Part shown: piece by piece, positions 50,701 to 62,303 of the stretch
Position numbering within the stretch: position 1 is the first letter of the stretch
How the letters are laid out: the number at the start of each line of letters is the position of its first letter
Assembly: GCA_021442155.1 (NCBI GenBank)
Contig: CM038215.1
Coordinates: forward strand, 281,654,413-281,718,412
DNA length: 64,000 bases
From: Cymbidium sinense
Lineage: Eukaryota; Streptophyta; Magnoliopsida; Asparagales; Orchidaceae
Reading direction: 5' to 3'
Made by a program: the position numbers and the translations under genes
The notes under the pieces: generated by a model
Told to the model about the DNA's origin: nothing
Seen by the model: the letters and a program-made list of their open reading frames with translations, nothing else
Databases searched by the model: none

Positions 50701-51226
50701 ACATACCTAAAATTGATTTCAAAATTTTGGTTGTTGATTTCTAGTTTATGAAGATTTTTTTTTTCACAACAAAATTCAATTCCCCTCATTTGTTTTGTCA
50801 CATTAATGTCATCTATTTAAGATAAGAGATAGTTAGAGTTGCATCTATTTAAGATAAGATGTTGAAAAATTTATATAGTTTTAAGTTTATATTGAGGGTA
50901 GAAAATGAACTAATAAGATAGTCGATAAAATTTGTATGTAAAGATTATGAAAGATAATAGGCATGCTGAAGATTGCATTAAAAAAATTTGCACAACAGAG
51001 TTAACATCTCGTAGAGCACTTAATATACAAGAATATTTATTGGTATTCATAAAAGAAAGCTAAAGGAGTTAGAATAACATTAATTATGAAAATGATAATG
51101 ATGATGCAAAATCTCTTTTATACATGTTTTTTCCATTAACAAGCATTGAGCTTTGAAATTGTTCTTGAACTATCATGCACTTATCATCATCTTACATTCA
51201 TTTTTAGATGGATAAGTGATCAACAA

Positions 51227-51304
51227 ATGTCCGAGGGTGTTTATCCCGGTGAAAATGTATACATTATTTTGCGGTTGGATGGTCGTATCAGAAGATCGGG
51301 GAAG
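51227..51304 (+). CDS. MULE-2 N-terminal exon, copy B (candidate)
   Basis: After a pyrimidine-rich acceptor (ATTCATTTTTAG, 51,206), the first ATG at 51,227 opens a 26-codon frame reading MSEGVYPGENVYIILRLDGR then IRRSGK, ending at a GTATGT donor (51,305). Many plant MULE proteins start with a short PB1-like beta-grasp domain of this look (VYLxxxxxGxIxR). The next piece of that domain appears to be 54,527-54,790. Assignment is by pattern and gene order, not by a search. Confidence 0.42.
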
Positions 51305-51503
51305 GTATGTTATATAAACTCATACTTTAATTTTTTTTTACTACTACTTGTGGAATGGTTTCATGCTTATTATTATTTTTATATTTATAACAATACTAGG
51401 TTGTGGGGAACACAGATTTAACTATTTGTATGTATGACCTAACATGGATATCTTTTGTATCATGATGACCCGTTTTGGAAGCACCAATTAGCAAGATGGG
51501 AAT

Positions 51504-52524
51504 TGTTGAGTGCTAGAAAATCAGTTGCGGTAGAGTGAAAGTTTACGCCTTAGCTTTGTTGTGAAATCCAAAGACAAACATATTTAAAGAGTGAACAAGA
51601 AAACTAATTTTACGTGGAAAACCTCGAAAGAGGGAAAAACCACGGCCTAGGAAAAATCTTCCACTATATATTTGTTTTGGGTACAAGTTTTCCGATCTGG
51701 GATTACAAAATTGTATATGAAGAGTAATGGGAATCCCAAAATCGACAACAACAACATATAGTCACGCGTTTAGGTTGTAACGCTAGTGGTAGCATGATGG
51801 TGCACATGAAACAACCACGGCGAAGGTCGTCATGATGGAGACCGTAAGATGGCGTCGAGATCGAATGATCGACGATGGTAGTGCGGTGGTGAACAGCGTC
51901 TGTGGTCATGATGATGACCGGCGATGGTTGATGATGGCCGGCAACGAGGGCCGCGGTAGTGGTCAGTGACAAGGCACGCGAGAGATTGATGGCAAGGATC
52001 GGTGGCGGCAGCGGCGGGAATTGGTTGGTAACCAACGGGGTGGTCCGTCAGTGGTAACGATTATGTCGGAGGATTTTCAAGCTTTAGAACTGTCCTCTCT
52101 TGCTTGGCCTCCCCTCAAATGAGGAATGAGGGACTATTTATAGATTGAAGGAGTGACATCTCTGTAAATACATGCAAAATCTGAACCACTCCACTTCATC
52201 GGACAACTCAAAATGATTCCTTTGATCAGTTGATGTATTTTAAGTATTTGAATGCTCAAATGAAGTCAGAATTATGAGATCTTGGGCTCGTCAGATCCGG
52301 CTTGTCGAGACGCTCGATTTGACTTTAAACACTCCATGTTTGAGAGTTATTTAGGGGTTTAAATGACATCCCAGAGTTTTCAAGGATATTTTAAGTGCTT
52401 GATCTCGATTTCAACTTGATCAGCTTGCTTTTAGCATCAAGATTCATGCTTCGACTAGTAGTATTTTAAGTGTCATATCAGGAATATCGATTAGATGAAA
52501 ATTTTAAAATTTTAGTTTCTAACA
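51504..52524 (-). mobile_element. LTR2, copy B
   Basis: Copy-B equivalent, slightly longer. TATA box complement TATTTATA is at 52,135-52,142. The U5 block is better kept (CCTAGGCCGTGGTTTTTCCC, GAGGTTTTCCACGTAAAAT). Ends are TGTTAGAAAC and ...CACTCAACA as in A. Confidence 0.7.
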
Positions 52525-52615
52525 TTTACTAATAATAAGATAATTATTTATGCATTTTTTAATGAAAAATCTAATGGAAGATAATATGTATGTTTGCTAA
52601 ATTAAGTAAATTAAT

Positions 52616-52620
<5 letters not shown>

Positions 52621-52661
<41 letters not shown>
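52621..52661. repeat. (AT)n microsatellite, copy B
   Basis: About 20 AT units, at the same place relative to LTR2 as in copy A. Confidence 0.98.
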
Positions 52662-52666
<5 letters not shown>

Positions 52667-53019
52667 TTTTGTGGTTATTTAATTACATTTTTTCTTTCAA
52701 ATTTACAAATATTATTTAATTAATTTCTGCTTTTAATTTTATAAATAAATATTTAATTTATTAATTTTGAATTTGATTATATTATTATTATTATTATATT
52801 TAAGTTATGAAAACATTATAATAATTAAACTATAATCTTTCCAATTGTATTAAAAAATTATGACTAATTTTCTAAATTTAAAGTCTTAATATTTCTAAAA
52901 TTAATTTCATGACAAAAATATAAGTTTTGAATTAAAATTAATTTTGAATTTCATGATTCATATTCTTGAACAAATATTTATCTTCCTCTACAAAAATTAT
53001 CAATTAACCGCTCTTCTTG

Positions 53020-53239
53020 TTATACTCTTCTCATCCACAACGAAACCCTAACACCTTTTCTTATTAAAAAATAAACTAAATCTAAAGTTTCTATATTTAG
53101 AAGAAAAAAATGAACCTAGGTTAAGCTTTACCTTTGAATTAGATGAGGAAAAAAAAAGACGAGCCATAATCTTTGATATATTCGCTCTAATGTGGACTTC
53201 AACTCTTTGCTTCTCTTCTCTCTTCCTCTACATCTCTCA

Positions 53240-53293
<54 letters not shown>

Positions 53294-53340
53294 CTTCTCG
53301 TCTCTTTTTTTCCTCCGCTCGAGGTATCTTTTGTTCGCTA
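53020..53340 (+). promoter_or_regulatory. Telo-box and (CT)n leader, 5'-UTR-like, copy B
   Basis: Copy-B equivalent: AAACCCTAA at 53,043-53,051 and (TC)n at 53,243-53,290, followed by a CTCGAG/GTATCT donor-like junction. The (CT)n is longer than in A. Confidence 0.4.
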
Positions 53341-53694
53341 ACTTTCTCTTTTTCGTTCTATGTATAAGTTCAACCTCCCCTCTTGCGACTTTAAAGAGAA
53401 AAATTGACTAATATCAGTTCAATTGAGGCAGTGTTAGTTGATTTGTCTTATTTTTATACAGGGCTTTAAATTTTGATCCACAAGTCCTAGAAAATAATTT
53501 TAGAGACGAAAGTTTAGTTGAAGATTGTTTGAAACAATAATAATCGGAAAAGACTGATCTTTTTTATGCTAACATCCTTTCAAGCAATCTTTCTTAAAGT
53601 GTTTTTTCAAACGGAATGATAGATCAACTGTCATATATCATTATATATAGTTAATAAATTTAGAGTTATAACATGTGCGGCATGCACGATTGGC

Positions 53695-53911
53695 GGCTGT
53701 GAAGGAGTTGCCTCCATTGGAAGCCTTCCTCAGCAAACTCGAAAGGTAATTTCTTCAATCAGATGAAGAAGTCCTTCGGAGTTTGGATAGGGGAGATGAG
53801 CCTTCCCTTATGCTCGTAACAATTATGCGCAGAACAGACAAATTGAATTATGTAACCTCCATGCACAAGGATGGGGTGGACGCAGTCAATGAACAACTTC
53901 CTTCTCATTAA
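53695..53911 (+). pseudogene. Gene-like C-terminal exon, copy B
   Basis: The frame AVKELPPLEAFLSKLER, a TAA at the same position as in A, then FLQSDEEVLRSLDRGDEPSL, MLVTIMRRTDKLNYVTSMHK and DGVDAVNEQLPSH, ending in TAA at 53,909-53,911. One in-frame stop in 72 codons. The stop is followed by bases resembling a donor (AAAG/GTAATT), so the first part could instead be a spliced exon. It lies inside the interval between MULE-2 exon 1 and the MULE-2 body. No function assigned. Confidence 0.5.
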
Positions 53912-54106
53912 TATATCTACATAATATATGATTTATAGGAAAGTGAAAGAAATTTAAGAGATTATGATTATAATTTTTTTTATATTTCTTTATCTTTATT
54001 TACATATTTGATTCATATGTCAAAATCTTGACATAAATCTCTACATTAAATATTTTAGGTATACATATCATACAATTCTAATGTATTTATATATCTAATA
54101 CTTAAA

Positions 54107-54111
<5 letters not shown>

Positions 54112-54167
<56 letters not shown>
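54112..54167. repeat. Expanded (AT)n microsatellite, copy B
   Basis: About 28 AT units against about 9 in copy A (17,513-17,531). The expansion also replaces the AATACTTAAATCTTCG segment present in A. Confidence 0.97.
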
Positions 54168-54169
<2 letters not shown>

Positions 54170-54526
54170 CATCAAAAATATCATCATAATAAACTTTAAA
54201 AAGTGAAATACATCTTTATAAGCATATGAAAATATTAGATGATTAAATATCTAACTTTAAGGATGCGAAAAGAATTATGTGATATGTATGTAAGTAAATC
54301 TTCCTATGATTATAGGTTTGTGATGTTTTATAAAGATTTATAAATCTATTTTAGATTTAAACATTTTACAAAAAAATATTTCATAATCTATTAATGAGAA
54401 AATTTTATTAATAATAAAATTCAAAATTTTATGATTTTTATAATATAGCTATTATGGTATTATTGTTATTGAAAGCTAATGAAAGCTATAAAATAATTCA
54501 ATCATTTTTAATCAATATTATCATTA

Positions 54527-56110
54527 CAGTTTGGTGTTACATTCGTGTGCGTAGTCTGTACAACATCGTGATTTAGTTGATTCCACTCGTATAAGGGATG
54601 ACGAACGAATTATGCTGCATAGGGATGAGTATGAGACGATGGATAGTGGCAAGTGACAATAACAATGACGATAGAATATATGCACCACAGGAAATGGAGC
54701 CAACTAAAATAATGGGTCATGACTTCCAACACACTCTATAGTTAATGTAGAAAATCTAGAAGCTATGATGACTTCCAACGGGTATGTACGAACTTGTCAT
54801 ACAACCGAGGAGTGAGATGAGAATGCCAATGTTAATAGTGTAATAAGAGATTTAAACATATTGTCCGAAGGACTTATTCCTATAGAATTGGTAAAGAATA
54901 TGATATTCCAAACAAAATCTATTTTACAATGTGCAGTAAATGGGTTGTCCATAGTAAATAACGTTGAATATTGTTGTATTAATTTAACTGAAACTCTTTT
55001 TTCCATTAAAGGTGTTCACCACAGTTACTCGTTTAGACCTTGTCAGTGGTGTTTACATCTCATTAAAAGTAAGAGGTTAGTGGGATCATAGAAAATTTCA
55101 ACGATCAGTGATACACACACTTGTGCATGTAGAATTTTGGTAGGTGGTCATCGACGATGGACTTCCAAATTCATATGCTATTACATTCTACCGATCATTA
55201 GTCATCATAGACTTGAAGCCTGGAGATAATAGGACAAATAGAAGTTAAATTTAGCGTATGCATTTTATATATGAAAGCTTGGGATGGAAGGAGGAAAGCT
55301 ACTGAACTATTTTAGTAGTGGAGGAATCATATCATTCACCATATAAGTGAATGATATTTGTTATGCTATGAGGAGTTCAATATATCGAATATAATATAAT
55401 AGCACAAACTATTTTCAACGATTATTTTACAACCAACATATGCATGACATTAGGAATGTGAAGCAAGAAGTATATGATTGGTTGATCGCTTGAGATATCA
55501 CTAGGTGCACTTTGTTATAGGATACTAGAATTCGATACGGGTTAATGACAACTAACACAGTAGAATGCTTTAATGGAGTCCTTCATCGAGCTAGAGGCCT
55601 ACCCATATAAGCTTTGACTTGTTCAATTTATTACAACATTGTATCACTATTTCTTAGACGATACAGTGGTGTAGAAAAGCAGATTATGTCAAATGAGTCA
55701 CCCATCACTTTGTGAATTAGATATACCTTGCAAAGATTTGAGAGTCAGGCGAGGAGGTTTCCTGTTCGAACTTGTATTAACTTCCATAAGTATGAAGTAT
55801 TTGACTTTAGCTATCGATCATTTCATGTAGACCTACATCAGATAGGAGTTGTGCATGTGCTTATGGTAACAGCTACCATATACCATGTGCACACATCATA
55901 GCTATATTAGGTCTGACATGTCGATCACCTCCCATATGTTTTAGCATTACGTAAAGGCCTTTAGGACACATATACTGAGTTTCACATCATTCCTGAATGA
56001 TCTACATGTCCTAAATTTAGTACCAGTTATGGAATCATTAAGATTACAACACCAAATTTTAGACGTAGGGCGGGAGGCCAGTAAAGGTTCACAAATACAA
56101 TTGATGAATG
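54527..56110 (+). pseudogene. MULE-2 transposase body, internally deleted, copy B
   Basis: Same relic as at 17.96-19.21 kb, including the missing catalytic core, plus an extra 5' segment. From an acceptor-like CATTACAG (54,520s) it reads FGVTFVCVVC, then IRDDERIMLHRDEYETMDSG and SDNNNDDRIYAPQEMEPTKI. This is consistent with the second half of a PB1-like domain and the acidic linker of MULE proteins. YMKAWDGRRKA (~55.27 kb), MTTNTVECFNGVL (55,545) and C-A-C-AYG (~55.85 kb) follow. Frameshifts differ from those of A. Confidence 0.74.
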
Positions 56111-56529
56111 GTAACATAAAGTAATCAAATATGCGACTTATGTCATAGTTTAGGATTGTTTAAATTACCCATTATCACTTTAAGTCTTTTAGTAACTTGA
56201 TTGAGTTTTTAACTTAGTATTATGTTCACTTCTTACTTTTGATTAGATCTAATCATTATGAAGAGAAGAAAGAGACTTTACTCTTTCATCCATAACCTAA
56301 GTTGATTTCCAAAGATAGATTACTATTGCTTTAACTGTCTTAATAGACCATTTATGAATTTTATTTTAGCCTAAGTTTAGATTAATCTTAATGAATCTTA
56401 TCCATACATGAAAGGCATCTTAAGACCCATGAAATTAAGCCACCATAACATGAGTAATACTCAAATACTTTCTTTCATTATCAATAACATTCACATTCTT
56501 ATTTTTTAGCTTATTCAATATTTGATTTA

Positions 56530-56563
<34 letters not shown>
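56530..56563. repeat. (AT)n microsatellite, copy B
   Basis: About 17 AT units ending in TATGTGTATA. It lies 240 bp before the N gap. Confidence 0.96.
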
Positions 56564-56567
<4 letters not shown>

Positions 56568-56799
56568 ATATTTGTTTTACACTTAATGAATGTTGATGCA
56601 TGAATTTAATAGAAAAAAGGTTTCATCTCGATATTTAAGCATATGCAAACATGTATATGAAATTTAATCAATGCGTGTTATTGTTAAATCGGAGTGAGAT
56701 TATTTAAAACCTCTTTGGGGCTACTTAAAGTCAGATTCCAGAATGTTCATGTTATATATTTTCCAATTCAAATACACATGAACATATATACATAAACAT

Positions 56800-56899
56800 N
56801 NNNNNNNNNNNNNNNNNNNNNNNNNNNNNNNNNNNNNNNNNNNNNNNNNNNNNNNNNNNNNNNNNNNNNNNNNNNNNNNNNNNNNNNNNNNNNNNNNNN
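56800..56899. other. Assembly gap, 100 N
   Basis: Exactly 100 N, the conventional length for a scaffold join of unknown size. The left flank ends inside the first unit of a diverged tandem pair that is complete in copy A (19.70-20.09 kb). The right flank opens in the middle of an inverted copy of the block. Relative order and orientation across this point therefore depend on scaffolding and not on contiguous sequence. Confidence 0.98.
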
Positions 56900-57735
56900 A
56901 AGTATAATAGGTCAAGAAACCAAACAGAGTGTAATGAATATATTTCTGAAAGAAAACTTCCTTTCCTTCGCTTCTTCTTCTCCTTCTTCTTGAGTTCTTC
57001 TCTGGTTTTCTCTCAGAAACCACCGCTTCGATTGAAAATTGGTTTCTCCTCCGCTCTCTCTCTTTTCCCTCTCCTGGAGCGTCGATGGCTTGAACTATCG
57101 AGAGAAACAAAAGAAAATGGAGTTAAAGCAAAGCTTACCCTAGAAGCCTCATCACACGGCCAAGGAACAGCCGGGTAAGTTTGAATCGAAGGCTCGGATT
57201 CATTCCACGGAGCACAGATCAAGGCACTAGATCAAACCACAGAGAGGCACACGTGGACTCCACTATCGGCTAAGGGGATCAAACGACACCCAATCAAGGC
57301 TAATCAGGTAATTCCAAGTGCTAGAGCCAACAGTTAGAAGGAATACCGCGCGATCCGACGGCTCAGGAGACAGCCGCTGAACCAACTCCTTAATCACTCC
57401 TCAACCGGGTTCATTCCACTCTAACTGACCCATTAACCCAATTTAGACTCATATCAGAAGACTTGCTCGTGACGGACCATCGCTCTGATTTGATGATAAA
57501 TGAGGAAAAGAGGAAAGTAGATGCAAAAACCATTTCTGAGAGGGAGAGGAGAAGCATAAGGTAGAGAGAAACCTGAGAGAGCGAGAATACCCGAGGGAGA
57601 GGAAGTCAACGCACCGTATAGGAGAGCCATATCGCCATCGGGGGAAGGGGAGCACGAACCCTAGAGGAGAGCATCGGGAAAAAGTGGTATCACGTACAGA
57701 ATTAACTAGAGACTAATACAGCTGTTACTTTCAAA
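56900..57735 (+). promoter_or_regulatory. TATA-driven 5' exon-like module, copy C
   Basis: Plus-strand copy that begins exactly at the gap edge with a damaged TATA box (AAGTATAATAGG). A short frame from 56,990 reads LELSRETKENGVKAKLTLEA, then SSHGQGTAG, ending at a consensus donor CCGG/GTAAGTTT (57,175). Sequence beyond the donor keeps more CG sites than in A or B. Any upstream promoter part is inside the gap. Confidence 0.42.
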
Positions 57736-57794
57736 ATAGCTTCGTATTTTTGTAATGCTTGTTCTCTTTTTCCTATGTTTGGACATATCTAATT

Positions 57795-57813
57795 ACTCTC
57801 TCTCTCTCTCTCT

Positions 57814-57844
<31 letters not shown>

Positions 57845-57852
57845 GAGAGAGA
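57795..57852. repeat. (CT)n-(GA)n palindromic microsatellite, copy C
   Basis: Inverted copy. A (CT)~9 arm meets a GA arm of about 14 units through CTCTAGAGAG, then GTGAGAGAGAGATC. Confidence 0.95.
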
Positions 57853-58240
57853 TCTGAAGAGCATTAAATGAATAAAGAACTGGAAAAACTTCCACACATT
57901 TTTGTGATATAGGTTAGTGAATTGAAAATTGTTAAAATATATATTAATTTTCAAACCGCAGAGAGAGATAATACCAAATTGAATACGGCCTTACATGAAA
58001 TAATATAAGAAGAAATTTTAAAAATCAACATTATTTAAATATAATTTAACAAAATTGATTGATTTAAAAAAAATTAAAAACCAACATATTCGGCAACATT
58101 GTGCCAACAATGCACATATTTTTTTATAAATTGCCATAATTGAGTCTAAAGTTTAATTATTTATATGTTAACTTAATATATATTATAAATATTAATATTA
58201 AATTTATACAATTTATTTATTATTATGTATTTTTTTATAG

Positions 58241-59032
58241 TTGGCGAAAACTTATAACTAGAATAAACCTTCACGCCTTAACTTTGTATGGAAATCTAAC
58301 ACACACGAGATAGTTGGAAAGAGAATAAGAAACTCCAAAATTTTTATGAAAACCCAAATAGGGGAAAACCAAGGGGCTAGTAAAATGCTTCACTATATAT
58401 TTGCTTTGGAGAGTTTAAATCTTCCCAATGAATTACAAAGTTGTATGTGAGAAATCCATGGAATAATCAAGCTACAGAATAGTAGTAGTTGGGTGTAACA
58501 TGGTGACAATGGCGACGTTATCGAAATCAATGGTGGGATGACAAACTTTGAACTTCTAGCTCTCCCAACATTCTTCCAAGTTCACTTCTAGCTCATTCCC
58601 CCCGGTCCTTCATGACAAGAATGGGGTACTATTTATAAGATTCTGAGAGGGACATTTTGGTCATTATAGTCAAAATCTCAAAACACTCCATCGGACGGTG
58701 TATATTGATTCATTTGATCATAGATAATTTTTTGATTTGATCATCCAAACGATCTTCAATTTGAGTGATCTTAGGCTCGTAGATTCTCGTCGAACCGCTC
58801 GATTCAATTATATCCATGTCAAATTTGGAAGTCATTTGATCATCCAGTCAGTGTCTCAAAATTTCATATGTGACTTTGAGATTGATTTGAGCTCATTTGG
58901 GATCGATTTGACCGATTCTAGTATTATTGGACTCATCTTGAGTCGTTGAATTTGATGGGATATATGCTTTAACTTGAAATATATGCTTGATTTATAATTT
59001 TAGAGGAATATATCAATAGTATATTTGAGACA
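58241..59032 (-). mobile_element. LTR1, copy C
   Basis: Inverted copy reading toward lower coordinates. TATTTATA (reverse of the TATA box) is at ~58.63 kb, and the GGGGAAAACCAAGGGG complement of the U5 block is at ~58.36 kb. Its terminal segment reads TTGGCGAAAACTTATAAC on the plus strand and appears closest to an undecayed LTR end. Confidence 0.63.
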
Positions 59033-59650
59033 TTATATTATTAATATTTTAAATATAATTTTTTTAATATTTATTATATGCTTATATAATTTAATTATTT
59101 TAATTAATATATGTAATAAAATTTAAAGTTTAGAAAGTTAATTATTATTTAAAATTCTAGTTTAATAAAATGAATTTTAATTAAAATAAATTATTAATCA
59201 TAAGAATTTTATATTAAAATTAAACTAAATAATTATTATTATTAATATATACTAATATATTTTTGAGAGCCCTAAAATTTGTCATGTTTAGTTGGATTAA
59301 AATTACTGATTATGTTAGAAGATTTTCAAAAAAAAAAGACCAAGTTAAAATATTTTTTGTAAGTTTTTTATTTATAATGTTATTATTATTATTAAAAATA
59401 TTTTAAAATATTAGTATGATTCCAATTATTGATATTAAATTTATTTGAAATAGTTACATATATTAATCTAAATATAATATCTAAACATTATGATTTTGTT
59501 TACATATTTTAAGAAGAAAATATTTAAGTTGTTGTAGAAAAACCTTAAATTAATAACTTGAAACTATACAAAAAAATAACTAAAAAATGAAGTCTAGTAT
59601 AATATACTAAATAGGTAAAAATAAAAAAATAAAAAAAGTAAAAAATACAT
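59033..59650. other. Extremely AT-rich tract, copy C
   Basis: Inverted copy of the AT-rich tract between MULE-1 and LTR1. It is strongly conserved compared with the coding relics beside it. Confidence 0.7.
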
Positions 59651-59659
59651 GTCATCCTT

Positions 59660-61640
59660 CCAACTATCGCTACGTTGGTGTCTAGGCGATAGACTCCACT
59701 ACCTAGAGTGGATTCAATGGCTCATCTATGACATCGACCAGTATCATCCATGCTAATGTATGCATGATAAGTCGAACGTTGCTCTGTCAGTGAACTAGTA
59801 AGCTCCCCAAAACTATATAAGATGGTGGAGTGGCAATGGGAATCCAAGCACTCCGTGTGGTAGATGATGTGGGGTCACCAAGACACATTTCAGGAAGAAT
59901 GTGAAGGAGTAAATGGTATTCAGAGATACCACCATGTGATCCTTCTCACGCGAGTACGTGTCCAAGGGGTTGGAGGGGCATATCATGGTTGAAGAGGTAA
60001 AGAAAGGTGGATTGTCTAGATCCACATGACTGACTGTAAGCTCCATCATTCGTGAGTCATCCGCTTTAGATAGAATGTCAAAAGAGTATGTTGATCACCG
60101 TGATCTTACTACATGGGTCCGATCCATTAATGGCTCTTTCAAGGAAGTGCATGGTATAAATAGAAGCTCAATGTAGCGGACAAGTTCTATTTTGTTGGTG
60201 GTTGGTGGTGATGAGCGAAACTATGCCTCAATAAGTACCATGATGATGGGGATGATAGTGATGCAGGAGCCTTCTTTAGTACATCCATCTAACAGATCAG
60301 AGAATTAGGGACTACTCACAGAATAAGCGAAATAGATGAGCACTTACTATCTAACAATGAGTACATGCGTCATGCTCAAACAACTAGAGAGAATGGGATA
60401 AATAGCTTGCATTTGATGGGCATGATGAGTCAACTTTGAACTTTAAAGATGAACTGCTAGAAAGTATGTCTTTCATGATAAGAGTGCATTGCTTTAGTAG
60501 TATATCATCAATAATGATTATGTGATCTCAAACAAAGCTAAGTTCACTAGATGCACCCAACATGAACTTTTACACATTGCATGGCGCCATGCAAGTTCAA
60601 GTAGAGAGGTATGGAGAATTGAGTAAACGCCACCACATTCAAGATCCAAATGTACAATAATATAGTTTATCGCTTATTTCATTCAACCGCAATTAGGCAT
60701 CAACGGATTTAAAGCCTGAGATTATAGGTCGTATTGAGTCCAAGTTTAACATATGAGTACTACATGAAAGCAGATGTTATAAATCAAGGTTAATCGGTAG
60801 TTGGGAGGAATCTTACCGATCGTTGGAGAGATTCTGCTATATGCTATGCAGATTAGAGTGCAGCCGAGTCAAACAGATTCTAACGATTATTCCACATTCG
60901 AGCCTTCAATGGGTTTACTATTTTATGTTTTTATGTCTTTCTTCCTAAGGTGGGAAATCTACAGCTTTGGAATTGATGCCAACAAGCTTTTATTTTACTA
61001 GTCTTCGTAGTAGAATCGAGAGTATTGAGTCATGATATTGGTTTCTGGACACTCAGACTTAATTCCATTTATCTCAGACAGAGCGATTTGTGCATCATTT
61101 GAGAGGCACGGATTTGGTACTGGCCGCTAAAAATATTACCGTAATGACATTATTTTTTGCCTAAGGCATTTGAGGGAGAATTTAACAAAAATAGTTAGAC
61201 AACTTGGAGTCAGAGACATTGATTTCATATGTCAAAATATATGTCGAAGTAATACTTATGATATCTACATTTTTAAAAGGTATATGACATATCAAGAACA
61301 TCAAACAGAGGCCTACATTGACTTGTATCGAGGGATGTACATCGCTGGTCTCTAACCCATGATGATATGTGTCACTGTATTATTACAATAAATTACCAAT
61401 GCTTAATAATTTGCACCAAATAATAAAGATATGCAATGCATGAGGAAGATTTCGAGCCATTATAAAAATTAATGAATACCAAGTGTTCAAAAGACATGTA
61501 ACTACAAGATTGAGTTGTATGAAAACCATATGTAGGTGTATGCGACAATTACACATGACATATCTCACGCCATTCAAAATCAACGAGCTTTCACAAATTT
61601 TGCCCAACTGAAAGTTGTATAAAATTTTGTTATTCTAACG
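59660..61640 (+). pseudogene. MULE-1 transposase, copy C
   Basis: Third copy, on the plus strand because the block is inverted. Recognisable segments are FHDKSAL (~60.47 kb), NKAKF (~60.53 kb), the LKPEIIGRIESKF-like motif with an internal loss (~60.71 kb), SWEESYRSLER (~60.80 kb), GIDAN (~60.97 kb), the ES-stop-YWF segment with the shared TGA (~61.03 kb), ERH (~61.1 kb), and the INEYQVF leader of the SWIM region (~61.47 kb). The SWIM cysteines are largely destroyed. This copy shows the N-terminal order most clearly, but it is the most decayed overall. Confidence 0.78.
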
Positions 61641-61850
61641 ATATGAATTTCACCATGATATAACGATGATTCCAATACAAAAAATACGATTCTCAACTTT
61701 CAAAGATATTGAAAATTTTGCGGTATTCGAAATCAGCTGAAATCACAAATTTTTTCCAATGAAAGTTAGAAATTGTGATTCCAACGATATGAATTTCACT
61801 CAATTCTGACACCGTATGACTCTAATACGCACAAAATATGAATTTTTCCA
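61580..61850 (-). repeat. Proximal tandem array, copy C
   Basis: Reverse complement of the two-unit array, with inverted cores near 61,635 and 61,783. It again sits just behind the remains of the SWIM region. The distal array is absent in this copy. Confidence 0.75.
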
Positions 61851-62303
61851 AACTAAATTATGTGACTAAGGCATACAAATAAAAAGCAATAATATTTTGT
61901 GAGGAGGCTAACTTGATCAACCTTCTAGGCATTAAGAAGAATTCAATGAAGAATTGTTACAAAATATCATTTTTAAAAAAAAAATCTGAACTACATGGTT
62001 GCTTGGACATTTGTTTAATAAAATAAATTTTTCTGCTAAGGTCATCATATGTCATTGTGGAGGTTGTTTGTCTATTTGTTGTTATATGAATAATGTGCAT
62101 TAATAATGCATATGTTTTATGTTATTCAAACTTATTAGAACTATGAATTTTGGCTTATTTTTTACATACCTTATTATTGTTAACTTCGTTTGCAATCAAC
62201 CAAAATATTTTGTATCTATTTTATACATCATATATATTCTAACATGTTGAATTCAATTACTATATTGATTATAGCTTGTAAACAAATGTTGTCTTTGAAG
62301 TAG

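Larger units (their letters stand above)
35975..56799 (+). repeat. Large segmental repeat, copy B (direct)
   Basis: This is the second direct copy of the block. It begins where homology to position 1 of the window becomes visible (~35,975) and is cut at its right end by the N gap. It keeps some sequence that A has lost, for example the MULE-2 N-terminal exon at 54,527-54,790. Elsewhere it has lost sequence that A keeps, such as the zinc knuckle of the DUF4283 relic and the splice acceptor of the PMD intron. Neither copy is simply a worse version of the other. Confidence 0.95.

Noticed and set aside
56721..57110. Long minus-strand open frame of 129 codons crossing the gap
   Set aside because: It spans the 100 N bases, so its continuity is an artefact.
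57684..57700. TGGTATCACG resembling a copia primer-binding site
   Set aside because: It matches only the first 8 bases of the usual TGGTATCAGAGC, is not preceded by an LTR end in CA, and no gag follows it in any copy.
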